Virus record (IMG/VR): IMGVR_UViG_3300042527_000802
Location: 1 to 64,000 of that record
Source: a virus
Length of the DNA stretch: 64,000 nucleotides
Reading direction: 5' to 3' (one strand)
A program made the translations under genes and the position numbers. This document shows positions 1-9,937 of this stretch, piece after piece (positions within the stretch are counted from its first letter, which is position 1; the number at the start of each line of letters is the position of its first letter). Under the pieces are notes generated by a model that was not told the DNA's origin, made no database searches, and saw only the letters and a list, made by a program, of their open reading frames with translations.

Positions 1-99
1 GTTGTCCACGCGTCAACGCTGGCCTGCCTTTTGCGGCGATGGCTATGCAAGAGATGCTGAACGACGCAAAAGGCAGGCCAGCGTTGACGCGTGGACAAC
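1..99. repeat. 34-bp perfect inverted repeat at the left edge
   Basis: Bases 1-34 are the exact reverse complement of bases 66-99, with a 31-base loop (35-65). The stretch is clearly more GC-rich than the rest of the window. It lies in the open reading frame of the tape-measure-like gene. It could be a real cruciform-forming element, an in-frame palindromic insertion, or a fold-back chimera made during amplification or assembly at a contig end. The sequence alone does not decide. Confidence 0.9.
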
Positions 100-3000
100 A
101 GCCCAGCCAGACCCGATATTTGGATCGCCAACGCCAAAACCACCAAGTCGCGGCGATGGCTATGCAAGAGATGCTGAACGACGCAAAAGGCAGGAACCAT
201 CACCAGAACAACCAAAAAGAGGACAAGCATCTGTTAATATACCTCCAGAAGCCAGAAAACCAATAAGTGTTCAAACAAACAAATCTCCTATAAGTCCTCC
301 AAAGCCAAGCGAATCTGCACAGGCAGAACCTATTAAACCAGTAGGATCAATAATAGTTACTGGAAGATCTTCGATACCATCGCAATCACCAACAGTAACA
401 TTAACACCAGCAGATACAGCAAAAACACAGGCGTCTGTAACAGCTTTTGAAAATAAAACCAGAACATGGTATGGTGGTAGAAGGTGGGATCTTAATAATG
501 ATGGTAAAGAAAGTGAAATTATTACTGGAAATATAAATAAGATTTTAGACACTCAGAGAGTAATGATTAATACAAGTGATGTTCCTGGAAAGCTATTGAT
601 CCTAAGAAAAGAGTACATGAATACAGAAGATTTATCTGCTATTAAAGCATTTGAAAATGAATTGACAAAGAAAAAAACACAACCAGCAGCTAAATCTGGA
701 ACAGTTACTTCGTCTATAAAACCATCTGATCCTATAGTGCAACAAATTGGCCTTAATGGAAAATTAATTGTGTCCGGTAAAACATCTAATCCATCGATTC
801 TTGGTGATGATCAAACATTCTCATTAAGTCAAAATGATCTACAAAACCAAACTAACATAATAGAAAACGTATTAAATAAATCAAGAACATGGTATAATGG
901 TAAATTATGGGATAATAATAACGATGGTATAGCTAGCGAATTAACAATTGGATCAATACGAGATGTTAAAAATAATAAAGTAAGAATAAATCCACGCAAA
1001 ACTTGGAATGGAGAACCATCAATACAAGAAGGCTTAATTCTATCTAATGAATCATTAACTAAAGAAGATATTAACTTTATTAAATTATGGTTAGCACAAA
1101 GCGCTGAATCAAATAAGGCTGCTCAAACTCAAACAATTGATCCAAAAGATGGCAGATTATGGTTTGGTGGTAAAAAATTATGGGATTTTAATAAAGATGG
1201 TAAACTAGATCCAAGTGAAATTATTGTAGGAAATTTAGATAGTGTTGGAAATGATAGATACGTAAAAATAATGAGTAAACAAGGCAAGATACTAGGAGTT
1301 GATCCTGCTACAGTATCTAAGTTTAGCACAGCAGAGGATAAGACACTAATTAATGATTGGATAGATAAAAATAGATCGCCCATTCAAAAATTTAAAAATG
1401 GTGGAATAGTATATGCACAATATGGTTATGATCCATATGGCGGAAGAACATTATCTTTGGGAAGACAAGGATTTGAACAAAGACCAAGAACTAATACTGC
1501 TCCTAATAGACCAGGTATATTTGGCGATGGAAGAATGCCAACTGCAGCTGGTACTACTCCTATAGTTAGTGGTACAAAACCTAGAATGTCAACAGTAAAA
1601 CCAGAAAGAACCCCTCCAGGCATGTTTGGAACAGGAAAAACGCCCCCAGGACTTATAACTACTAGTGGTACCAAACCGATCATACTTAGTAGAGATGAAA
1701 CAGGTAGAGTATATCGTCAAAATGAAATTCCTGCACCAAAAACTCTATCATTAAATCCTAAAGCTGAAAGAGTATGGTATGGTGGCAAGCTTTGGGATCA
1801 AAATCGAGATGGAAGAGAAACTCCAGACGAGAGATTAATAGGATCATTAGATGATGTTGCTATGGATGGAGATGTTAGAATCATAAGAGATAAAGATTGG
1901 GGATATGGTAAGGTATTGCGCTTAGATCCACGTAACTTTGCTAAGTATTCAACGCCAGAAGATAAAGCAATTGTTCAAGCATGGCTAAATCTTGGTAAGA
2001 AAAAGTCGCCTGCGGCTATAGAACCTACCAGAAGATTTGCAAATGGTGGAATGGTATATGCTAGTAATGGCAAGATGATTGATTTTAAGCCACAAGGAAC
2101 AGATACTATACCAGCTATGCTTACTCCTGGTGAATTTGTGGTTAATAGAGAAGCTACACAGAAAAATCTTTCATTATTACAAACTATTAATGGTAAAAAT
2201 TATTTAGCTGATGGTGGTATGAGTTTTATATCAAACGGGATGCAATTAACAACGAGTGGTGGTAATCAAACAATTAATAGTGAAGGAAAATTATATAGAA
2301 AAGATAAAACGCTACAAGATATGTTACATGAAGCATATATTTTTGGATCAGAGGCTCTAAGCGCTTTAGATGAGGCAATACCAAAGAGTCAGGATGAGTT
2401 GGAAGTTGCTATAATGGGCTTAGCCTCAAAAGTTATACCCGGTATATTTAGTGTATTAGGTGGAGCATTAGGACTTACTATTGGAGGCGCCGCAACAGCA
2501 CCACTTGGTGGAATTGGTGGAGTGCCAGTAGGAATAGGTTTTGCCTTGGGTGGTGAATTAATAGGACAAAAAATAAATAAATTTTTATGGAGTCTTTTTG
2601 AGGGGACTCCTATGTACAATAGAGTAGAAGAAAATATAAAAAAATATCCTAATGACTATGCTGCTGGACAATTTATAGGATGGGGAACCGAATTATTTTC
2701 CGGTGTCGCATTTGGCCATGCTATACAGCATGGAATACAAAAGGTAGGAAAAAATGCATTAGATAGTTCTATTGCAAAACTTGGCATGTCAAAAAATGCA
2801 ATGAATTTACCAATGCCATCTCCAGCTGGAGGAGCTATTGATGATGCTATTGCACATGGAATCGAGAAAAATTTTAGTAGAGAAGTAATAAAAGAATATA
2901 CGACAGATAGGGCCAAACAAGCAGTGCATGACACTCTATTACATAATCATAATGACCATGAAGCGAAGCCCCATAGATATGGTGGTTTAATTTATGCTGC

Positions 3001-3646
3001 TAATGGTCAACTGGTCAATTTCCAACCAAAAGGAACGGATACTGTTCCTGCTATGTTGACTCCGGGCGAATTCGTAATAAATAGAAAAGCTACTCAAAAT
3101 AATCTATCTCTACTAAAAGCTATAAATAATGGATCATATAGCCATGGAGATATTGTTAAGAAATTTAATAGAGGAGGAGTTGTTAACCCTGGATACTATC
3201 AATTAGGTGGCAATGTTGATAGATCAAATAATTTTGATTTTGGATCATTTATGCAGCGTTTAATGGGTCAATTGTCATCAGTAATTGGAACATCACTCAG
3301 AGAAGGACTACAAGCCAGAAATAATGCACAAAATGTACAGCAAACATCAAACGGTGTATCAATTGATAGTAAAACTCTTAATAGTATTGGTGAATTAACT
3401 AATAGATTAAAGAGTATTGCTGATACATTAGCCGGTTTAAATGGTATACCATCAGAAATTAAAGTAACAGGACGTCACGATGTTAATGTTATTATTAATG
3501 GAGATTCAGTACTTAACAAGCTAAGTCCAGAAATACAAGATATTGTTATGAATGAAATTAAGAATAGTTTCAACAAGTTGGTTAATGCTAACAAACCTAT
3601 GCCATCAGATAAATTAATCAATCCATTTGATCTACCTCAATCATAA
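2..3646 (+). CDS. Tail tape-measure-like protein, C-terminal part (5' end open)
   Basis: The frame is open from the window edge, so the true start probably lies to the left. Two copies of a motif typical of tape-measure protein C-termini, GTDT(I/V)PAMLTPGEFV followed by N-R-x-A-T, sit near residues 700 and 1011. A Gly/Ala-rich hydrophobic stretch (about 812-857) could be the membrane-inserting segment used in DNA ejection. Four repeats of the form WYGGxxWDxNxDG near residues 155, 296, 384 and 590 resemble EF-hand or dockerin calcium loops. The C-terminus (about 1100-1214) is predicted alpha-helical. The gene leads the tail module and stops 12 bases before the next start. Family membership is well supported; length determination of the tail and calcium binding are inferences. 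Confidence 0.75.
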   Translation: MSTRQRWPAFCGDGYARDAERRKRQASVDAWTTAQPDPIFGSPTPKPPSRGDGYARDAERRKRQEPSPEQPKRGQASVNIPPEARKPISVQTNKSPISPPKPSESAQAEPIKPVGSIIVTGRSSIPSQSPTVTLTPADTAKTQASVTAFENKTRTWYGGRRWDLNNDGKESEIITGNINKILDTQRVMINTSDVPGKLLILRKEYMNTEDLSAIKAFENELTKKKTQPAAKSGTVTSSIKPSDPIVQQIGLNGKLIVSGKTSNPSILGDDQTFSLSQNDLQNQTNIIENVLNKSRTWYNGKLWDNNNDGIASELTIGSIRDVKNNKVRINPRKTWNGEPSIQEGLILSNESLTKEDINFIKLWLAQSAESNKAAQTQTIDPKDGRLWFGGKKLWDFNKDGKLDPSEIIVGNLDSVGNDRYVKIMSKQGKILGVDPATVSKFSTAEDKTLINDWIDKNRSPIQKFKNGGIVYAQYGYDPYGGRTLSLGRQGFEQRPRTNTAPNRPGIFGDGRMPTAAGTTPIVSGTKPRMSTVKPERTPPGMFGTGKTPPGLITTSGTKPIILSRDETGRVYRQNEIPAPKTLSLNPKAERVWYGGKLWDQNRDGRETPDERLIGSLDDVAMDGDVRIIRDKDWGYGKVLRLDPRNFAKYSTPEDKAIVQAWLNLGKKKSPAAIEPTRRFANGGMVYASNGKMIDFKPQGTDTIPAMLTPGEFVVNREATQKNLSLLQTINGKNYLADGGMSFISNGMQLTTSGGNQTINSEGKLYRKDKTLQDMLHEAYIFGSEALSALDEAIPKSQDELEVAIMGLASKVIPGIFSVLGGALGLTIGGAATAPLGGIGGVPVGIGFALGGELIGQKINKFLWSLFEGTPMYNRVEENIKKYPNDYAAGQFIGWGTELFSGVAFGHAIQHGIQKVGKNALDSSIAKLGMSKNAMNLPMPSPAGGAIDDAIAHGIEKNFSREVIKEYTTDRAKQAVHDTLLHNHNDHEAKPHRYGGLIYAANGQLVNFQPKGTDTVPAMLTPGEFVINRKATQNNLSLLKAINNGSYSHGDIVKKFNRGGVVNPGYYQLGGNVDRSNNFDFGSFMQRLMGQLSSVIGTSLREGLQARNNAQNVQQTSNGVSIDSKTLNSIGELTNRLKSIADTLAGLNGIPSEIKVTGRHDVNVIINGDSVLNKLSPEIQDIVMNEIKNSFNKLVNANKPMPSDKLINPFDLPQS
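33..194. repeat. 45-bp direct repeat, two copies (33-77 and 150-194)
   Basis: The 45 bases at 33-77 recur exactly at 150-194. Both copies are read in the same frame and encode GDGYARDAERRKRQ. Copy 1 overlaps the right arm of the inverted repeat (66-99). The exact identity at DNA level, in a gene whose other protein repeats have diverged, means the duplication is recent or artefactual. Confidence 0.9.
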
Positions 3647-3658
3647 CCAGGAATCACT

Positions 3659-6600
3659 ATGAATATAATTGATAATATCGGAACTTATTTTATCCCAAAC
3701 AATAATGGGGATTTAGTTATATTAGGATCCATACCTGGATATGCTACTCTTAATCAAGATCATATAAATAGTAAAATTCCATATTTTATCAGAGTAAGTC
3801 AAGATAATAGCGTAAGTCATGAAATAGGAACAGCTACAATATCATCAGTAGGATCTCAAATAATAGTTACTGATAGACATGTAATATCTTCATCTAATGG
3901 AAACAAATCTATAGATGTAAATGGCAACGGCCAAAAAGAGTTTTACGTATTTGTGAATACGGCTAATTTTAATACAGCCTTTAATAATATTAGTATTAAA
4001 GATTCTAATTTTATTGTTGATAAAAAGAAAACAGTATACATAGTTAATGTTTCAAGCGGCTATATAGTTGCACAACTTCCTAAAGCAGATGACTGTGAGG
4101 CTGTTGAATTATCATTTAAGACAATAGGAGATGGATCATTAAGTATAGATGATGGAAATAATTTTAAATTAGTATTATCTGGAAAAGATAGATTTAGCAC
4201 TATAGTTTCTACTGGTAAGAATTGGATAGAACTCAAAGATAAAGATGAGACATATCTACCTTTTTCAATACAATCAGAAAATACATTTAGCACATTAAGC
4301 GATCCTACCGGAGACGATAGATCAGTACAATATAAAAATAGTACTAATTTTGCTGGTAGTAAATTATATATTGGAAATAACGAAAAACTATTATTTGGTT
4401 CATCAACAGAGTCTCAGGCCAAGCACATTATTGCACCAACCGGTAATTATGCTACGGTCTTTAATCAAACAAAAGACTCATCAGATTTTATAGTTTATGC
4501 TAGTGGAACATCAGCAGCTTATCCAAAGAATTTGTATTTCAGTAGCGATGGTAGATTAGGCATAAATATGCCGTCTGGAGTTTCGTCAAATGGACTTATA
4601 AAACCAGCAACTATCTTTCATATTATAAATACAATTTGTCAAGAAGGTATTCGATTAGAAAATAAAACAGCCTGTCATCCAGCAGACATAACTCTGTATC
4701 AGAACCCATCGTCCGTACCAACCAGTGCAAATGATGGATCTACTGTTGGTCAAATTTCATTCAAAGGCAAGAATACATCAAATAATCCCAAAACATACGC
4801 CCAAATACAAGCAGTCAGTAATTCTGTATCATCATCAAAAGGACAGATAAACTTAGTAGTAAATAATAATTCAACCACATCAACCGTATATTCTGCATCA
4901 CCAGACAATACATTAATTAAAAATAGCTCATCTTATATAGCACTATCTGGAAGCAATACCAACATTTCTGCTAATGGAACAGTCTCTATATCAGGAGCAA
5001 ATCTATCCTTAGTAGCTGGCACGGGAAATCCATTATCTAGCACAGTAAATGTAGTTGGTGCATTAGTTGCCAATAATGAGTTAAGAATACCATATGCTAA
5101 TCAAAGTAATGTGCTGTTGAGTGTTGATGCTAATAAAAGAATAGTTCCAGCAACAGGTTTTCAAATTCCTGGATTGGTGTCTGACGGTAAACAAAAGTTA
5201 TTATCAACTCAGTCAGATGGTACAGTAGCCGCGTCATTAAATGTTGAGACATTCTGGCCATATGAATTAGGAGAAAAGATCGGCGGAAAAGATGTAATTT
5301 GGTCAAGATATCCTTATCGTTCAGGAGAGGTATGTTTTGGTAAAGCTACTAAAGAATTACAATTATTAGGTAGTGTTCCATCTTCAGAATTTAGTGCTGG
5401 TGATCAAATAGCTATTGAAATTTATAATTCTAATAATGTATATACTGGATTAATTTATAGAAACATATCAGAAATTATAGAATCAAATGGATCAATTACA
5501 GCATTTCTATTAGACCAAGAAGTTTTATTAACACAGCAATCTATACTCAAACTTTATTCAGTAACAAAGGGTGGACTGCTAACTAATACTCTTTATACTA
5601 GTGGAGTATTATCTGATGCTACAGCTATAATTCTTAGCACAAGACCAGGATCAGATACTATATTTAATACATTAAAGAAAGATATTAATTTTACAGTATA
5701 TGGTTCTGAAGATAATCCAGCATTAAATATTATAGCAAATGCAGCATTAGTTAATAGAAATTCTGGAACATACTTTGAATATGCTACACAATTTACAGAT
5801 AGTAGCATGAACTCTATCCCTCCAATGGAAACATTTGTTGGATCTAATGGTGCTGGAGTTGGTAACAGCAATAGTAATAATAGTGCAAATTTTTCTGAAG
5901 CAGCAAATACCGGAATATGGTCTCGCAGAGTAACAATGGTGGGAACAAATGGCAAACCAAGTTACTATGGCACGTTCGACCAAAACGGCAATGCTTTTGA
6001 ATGGGTAGAAGACGAGAATCATACATCATCCATAACTAATGAGCAATATATTTGCGGTGGATCTTGGAGATCATCTATAGATAGTTTAAGATCATATATA
6101 CCAACACCAAGACTATCTGGATTAGATGATATAGGCTTCAGAATCTGCTCAAAAGCAGGATATAGTAATGATACTATCAATAGTTTTTTAACTTTAAATT
6201 TTGTTAGAGTAGACGATCCAGAAAATCCTGCCGATACATCAGAACTATATACTGAATCATATGATAATAGATTTTCATTAAGAGCTACTCCAGAACCAAT
6301 ATCTGTTAATAATTTAGGAGTAGTTAATCATTCTTATAATATAAGTAAGTATGAAATTACTAATGATCAATATATTAAGTTCTTGAATATAGCAGCCACA
6401 GGTTCGTATCCTAATGGTTTATATGATACAAGAATGTCCTCTAGCGAAGTAGGAGGAATAGCAAGAAGCGGTAGTGGAACATCGCCAGCGCCATACTCCT
6501 ATTATGCAAAAACTGGCATGAATAATGCTCCTGTAGTTTTTGTTAATTATCTAAGCGCTATAAGATTTATCAATTGGCTAAATAATGGTATTCCTAGTGG

Positions 6601-9400
6601 AGATGGTATAGATTTAGAGAATGGAGCATACTCGATATATAGTAATGCTCTAGCAATTAATAAAAATCCAGATCAGAATTATTGGCTACCATCAGTACAT
6701 GAGTGGCATAAAGCTGCTTACTACAAACCAATGGGAAGGTTGGAACTACAATCCGTACCATCAGTAACAATAAGAAGAGATCAACCATTTGAATATGCTA
6801 GCGGACTATTGTCATCTTTAAGCGTATTTGGACATGTTTATGTCGATCAATTACAGGCAGGAGCTAATAATGCTGTTGGAGGAGCATATAAAAACATATT
6901 ATCAATTACTGGCGCTCAGATTTCTAATAGTGGTATAACAACATTAGTTAATGCAAATTCTATAACTCTCAATAAAATACAAATTTCTCCTACTGGCACA
7001 ATATTTACTAAGGACATTTTTGTTGCATCAGGAATTAATAGCGATGGCTCTGCTGCTGGTGGCGTAAAGATTAGTGCAGATAAAGGACTAGAGTTTGTTG
7101 ATGCTAATGGAAATCCTATAGAGGGTGGTGCTGTAAGTGGAGTAGATGGTGGATTTATATTTAAATCACTAGATGGTAATAGTAAATTAATTTCTTCCAG
7201 TCTTTTAGGCATTAATAGTGTCACAGGACTTTACTATCCAGCACTCAAGAATACAAATGCTAATGAAATTATTCATAACGACGAAAATGGAAATCTTAAA
7301 GCTTCAAGCTGGTTCACTGTGGGTACAATACCAGACAATGTATCAAGCGTAACATCCAAAATAGTTAGTATAACATCTCCAGCAGACACCGGAGTTAATT
7401 CTCCAGTATTATTTACAGATAGAATAATTATTGGACCAGCATTGGAAAGTTATTCTGGTAGTATATTAACACATAATGGAAAGTCTCCAGCTGTATGGGC
7501 ACAAAATGATTTTCTAAAAGCCCCAGGAGCAAATTGGAATAGACATAAGAGACGTGCTGTAAAAATTATTAGTAATAAATCTATACAGTTTGTTAATATA
7601 AATGAGAGCGACGGAGGAACTGGTAGTATTTCATTAGAAGAAATACAAAATGAATTTGCATATAATGAAACTATTGCAATAGTAAATCAAAATAGAGATG
7701 TATTCTATGTTAAAGTAGCTAATATTAGCTTAACGGACAAAGACCTAGACGATAACACAGAGAAAGATCTATTTATTCCTGGACCAGATAAAGAGAACTT
7801 AATTTTAACAGTTTGTCCACCTATTCCTAGTGCCTTTATTGCTGGATCAGTATTAACATTAAAATCTAATAATGAAGTAATAAATTTGGGTTATGCATTC
7901 TCTGTACAAAAGGGTGCCTACCTAGATATGGTTATAGAGCCAACCGCAACTAATGGCTTTACTTGCTTAACTGCAGATGATGAAGAAAGTATATATAGAT
8001 TTAAACCAAGTACATCGAATACTATCAGTATTAGACCAAAAGTTTACACATCATTTAATAAAACAGCTGAAGACATAGACTTTGTAGTTTATGGTCATAG
8101 AAAGACACTATATACTAGATATGAATCTAGCTTATTTTCATTAAATGAAAATGGTATTCCTACTGGATTAAATCCAGCATTTAGAGTACATGCTCATGTT
8201 GAGAATAGCGTTGAAGGCTCAATAGAGTCCGGGGTCATCAGAACAACTATTGTAAATAATACAACAGCGCTTGGTATTTATCCTGACTTAAAAGCTAAAA
8301 TAACTGTTAATACTAATACTCCATATAAAATAGCATCTTTAACTGGTATTAAGACTGGAGTTATATTGCCAGGAGCTAGTAATGATGAAACATCAGCTCT
8401 TGAGCAATTATATGGATTAACAATTAGTCAAGGTACTGGGGTTGCTATAACAGGATCGCTAGATCTAGCAAAATATGCAGATTTAACTATTAATGGTACA
8501 ACATATACTAGCGGATTAATAGCAGAAGATATTGTACTTGGTCCAGTTTGGGCTGGCCCACTACCAGTAGACTTTCAACTTGCACAAACACAGAAGGTAT
8601 ATGCTGTTAATTATCCATTAACAATTAATAATAAAGGACAAATCGTATCACTGATACCTCCTCCACAACCAGAAATTCCAGGACCGGTTACTGGTATTAC
8701 TGCCGAACCAAGAAATAAATCAGTACTATTAGATTGGGATCCACCAGAAAATGATGGCGGTTCATCTATTATTAATTATATTGTAGAATACTCTACAGAT
8801 AATGGTACTAATTGGATAGAGGTTGATAACTTAGATGATAGTGGTAATATAGTTTTAGATACAAATTCTACTAAAAATATAACGTCTCTTACTAATGGAG
8901 TTAGTTATATATTTAGAATTTATGCGATAAATACTGTTGGTAAAGGCATAGTATCTTCAGAAACACAGCCAATAACACCAATTAGTAATAGTCCAACTGT
9001 ACCAAGACAATTATCAATTAATGGCCAATCCGATGGATCTCCAAGACCAAGTGTAAATCCAACATTGCAGTGGATAGCTCCAGAATCTGCTGGTAATTCT
9101 CCGCTAGATCACTATGAAGTATCCTATTGGATAGATGATGGAGTAACATCAACTAGTAGAGCTAGTTTTATTGGAACAGATCAGACTTCTAATTTATCTT
9201 ATACTTTTCAAAATATAGCTGTAACTGGATATGTATATTTCAAAGTTATAGCTTATAATACAAATAATATAGCAAGTAATCCTGCTTTATACAGAAGTAT
9301 AGGTACAGATGTAGATCCAAGAGCCACAGACTCCTCATTGCCTAATGCAACAAATCCTTATGATTTTGGATTGATAGAATGTTCAGGAACATGCTTATAA
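3659..9400 (+). CDS. Giant modular virion adhesin with permuted FGE-like and FN3 domains
   Basis: This 1913-residue protein is almost certainly a tail or fibre component. Residues about 740-1025 carry a sulfatase-modifying-factor (FGE/C-type-lectin-like) domain whose two halves are swapped: the FDQNGNAFEW...GGSW...GFRI half precedes the YNISKYEITNDQY...WLPSVHEWHKAAYY half. The C-terminal third has two fibronectin type III-like domains (about 1675-1775 and 1780-1880), the first with a clear LLDWDPPENDGG strand. Middle regions are Asn/Ser/Thr-rich, as in beta-rich fibres. No signal peptide is present, as expected for a virion protein assembled in the cytoplasm. A ribosome site (CAGGAA) precedes the ATG. 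It follows the tape measure gene. The exact virion position is unknown. Confidence 0.7.
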   Translation: MNIIDNIGTYFIPNNNGDLVILGSIPGYATLNQDHINSKIPYFIRVSQDNSVSHEIGTATISSVGSQIIVTDRHVISSSNGNKSIDVNGNGQKEFYVFVNTANFNTAFNNISIKDSNFIVDKKKTVYIVNVSSGYIVAQLPKADDCEAVELSFKTIGDGSLSIDDGNNFKLVLSGKDRFSTIVSTGKNWIELKDKDETYLPFSIQSENTFSTLSDPTGDDRSVQYKNSTNFAGSKLYIGNNEKLLFGSSTESQAKHIIAPTGNYATVFNQTKDSSDFIVYASGTSAAYPKNLYFSSDGRLGINMPSGVSSNGLIKPATIFHIINTICQEGIRLENKTACHPADITLYQNPSSVPTSANDGSTVGQISFKGKNTSNNPKTYAQIQAVSNSVSSSKGQINLVVNNNSTTSTVYSASPDNTLIKNSSSYIALSGSNTNISANGTVSISGANLSLVAGTGNPLSSTVNVVGALVANNELRIPYANQSNVLLSVDANKRIVPATGFQIPGLVSDGKQKLLSTQSDGTVAASLNVETFWPYELGEKIGGKDVIWSRYPYRSGEVCFGKATKELQLLGSVPSSEFSAGDQIAIEIYNSNNVYTGLIYRNISEIIESNGSITAFLLDQEVLLTQQSILKLYSVTKGGLLTNTLYTSGVLSDATAIILSTRPGSDTIFNTLKKDINFTVYGSEDNPALNIIANAALVNRNSGTYFEYATQFTDSSMNSIPPMETFVGSNGAGVGNSNSNNSANFSEAANTGIWSRRVTMVGTNGKPSYYGTFDQNGNAFEWVEDENHTSSITNEQYICGGSWRSSIDSLRSYIPTPRLSGLDDIGFRICSKAGYSNDTINSFLTLNFVRVDDPENPADTSELYTESYDNRFSLRATPEPISVNNLGVVNHSYNISKYEITNDQYIKFLNIAATGSYPNGLYDTRMSSSEVGGIARSGSGTSPAPYSYYAKTGMNNAPVVFVNYLSAIRFINWLNNGIPSGDGIDLENGAYSIYSNALAINKNPDQNYWLPSVHEWHKAAYYKPMGRLELQSVPSVTIRRDQPFEYASGLLSSLSVFGHVYVDQLQAGANNAVGGAYKNILSITGAQISNSGITTLVNANSITLNKIQISPTGTIFTKDIFVASGINSDGSAAGGVKISADKGLEFVDANGNPIEGGAVSGVDGGFIFKSLDGNSKLISSSLLGINSVTGLYYPALKNTNANEIIHNDENGNLKASSWFTVGTIPDNVSSVTSKIVSITSPADTGVNSPVLFTDRIIIGPALESYSGSILTHNGKSPAVWAQNDFLKAPGANWNRHKRRAVKIISNKSIQFVNINESDGGTGSISLEEIQNEFAYNETIAIVNQNRDVFYVKVANISLTDKDLDDNTEKDLFIPGPDKENLILTVCPPIPSAFIAGSVLTLKSNNEVINLGYAFSVQKGAYLDMVIEPTATNGFTCLTADDEESIYRFKPSTSNTISIRPKVYTSFNKTAEDIDFVVYGHRKTLYTRYESSLFSLNENGIPTGLNPAFRVHAHVENSVEGSIESGVIRTTIVNNTTALGIYPDLKAKITVNTNTPYKIASLTGIKTGVILPGASNDETSALEQLYGLTISQGTGVAITGSLDLAKYADLTINGTTYTSGLIAEDIVLGPVWAGPLPVDFQLAQTQKVYAVNYPLTINNKGQIVSLIPPPQPEIPGPVTGITAEPRNKSVLLDWDPPENDGGSSIINYIVEYSTDNGTNWIEVDNLDDSGNIVLDTNSTKNITSLTNGVSYIFRIYAINTVGKGIVSSETQPITPISNSPTVPRQLSINGQSDGSPRPSVNPTLQWIAPESAGNSPLDHYEVSYWIDDGVTSTSRASFIGTDQTSNLSYTFQNIAVTGYVYFKVIAYNTNNIASNPALYRSIGTDVDPRATDSSLPNATNPYDFGLIECSGTCL
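5880..6740 (+). other. Circularly permuted FGE/C-type-lectin-like domain, copy A
   Basis: In the usual FGE-sulfatase order the K-Y-E-I-T-N half comes first and the GNxxEW...GGSW...GFR half last. Here the GNAFEW/GGSW/GFRI block (5880-6150) comes first and the SKYEITNDQY/EWHKAAYY block (6320-6740) second. The copper-binding cysteine pair of true FGE is absent, which indicates a binding scaffold and not an enzyme. Confidence 0.75.
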
Positions 9401-9419
9401 CAAGGAGATATAATTTAGT

Positions 9420-9926
9420 ATGTCAAATCCATTAATTTTAAGACACGATATTACAACCACAAATGCGCCGGCGCCAAGTCAGTTGTCTGTTGGCGAACTA
9501 ATTATTAACTCTATAACTGGAAAGATGTATACTAAATTAGTTAGTGGTACTGTTATTGAATTTGTAGGACAACAAGTATGTTTTGCTAAATTACCATCTA
9601 TATCATTTGATTCTGTAGAGAATTTCTGCTGTGCTGGAGATATATTAAAAGTAAAAGTTACAGATTTATTACAGCAAAACTCTTATAATTTTGAAATAAC
9701 AGATATTAGTGGTAATAATGTTGATACTTATATTAATACTCCAATTTATAGCGAATATTCATCTACCCAAACCGATGGAAGCGAAGTACAATATAAAGAA
9801 GCTATTATACCATGCTCAATTGCTATTTTAGGCGATAAAAATATATCAATATTAAAGTTTACAGTTATTCAAGATAATAAAGAGTTAACAAGTAGAATTA
9901 TTACCATATCTTGCCAAAAATGCTAA
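9420..9926 (+). CDS. Small fibre/baseplate-type protein with Mtd-like N-terminal motif
   Basis: The first 45 residues (LILRHDITTTNAPAPSQL, then VGELIINSITGKMYTK) match the short motif common at the N-terminus of phage fibre and baseplate proteins, where a polar strand is followed by P-S-x-x-L-x-x-G-E-L-x-x-N. The rest, up to residue 168, is beta-rich with four or five cysteines and is not recognised. An AAGGAG site lies upstream, and the gene is packed between two giant virion genes. It is likely a connector, an attachment cap or a short fibre. The motif is seen; the role is inferred. Confidence 0.6.
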   Translation: MSNPLILRHDITTTNAPAPSQLSVGELIINSITGKMYTKLVSGTVIEFVGQQVCFAKLPSISFDSVENFCCAGDILKVKVTDLLQQNSYNFEITDISGNNVDTYINTPIYSEYSSTQTDGSEVQYKEAIIPCSIAILGDKNISILKFTVIQDNKELTSRIITISCQKC

Positions 9927-9937
9927 AGGATTGATTG

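Noticed and set aside
39-266. 75-residue plus-strand frame near the left edge
   Set aside because: It is a second frame over the palindrome and direct repeat. Its internal duplication only mirrors the DNA repeat.
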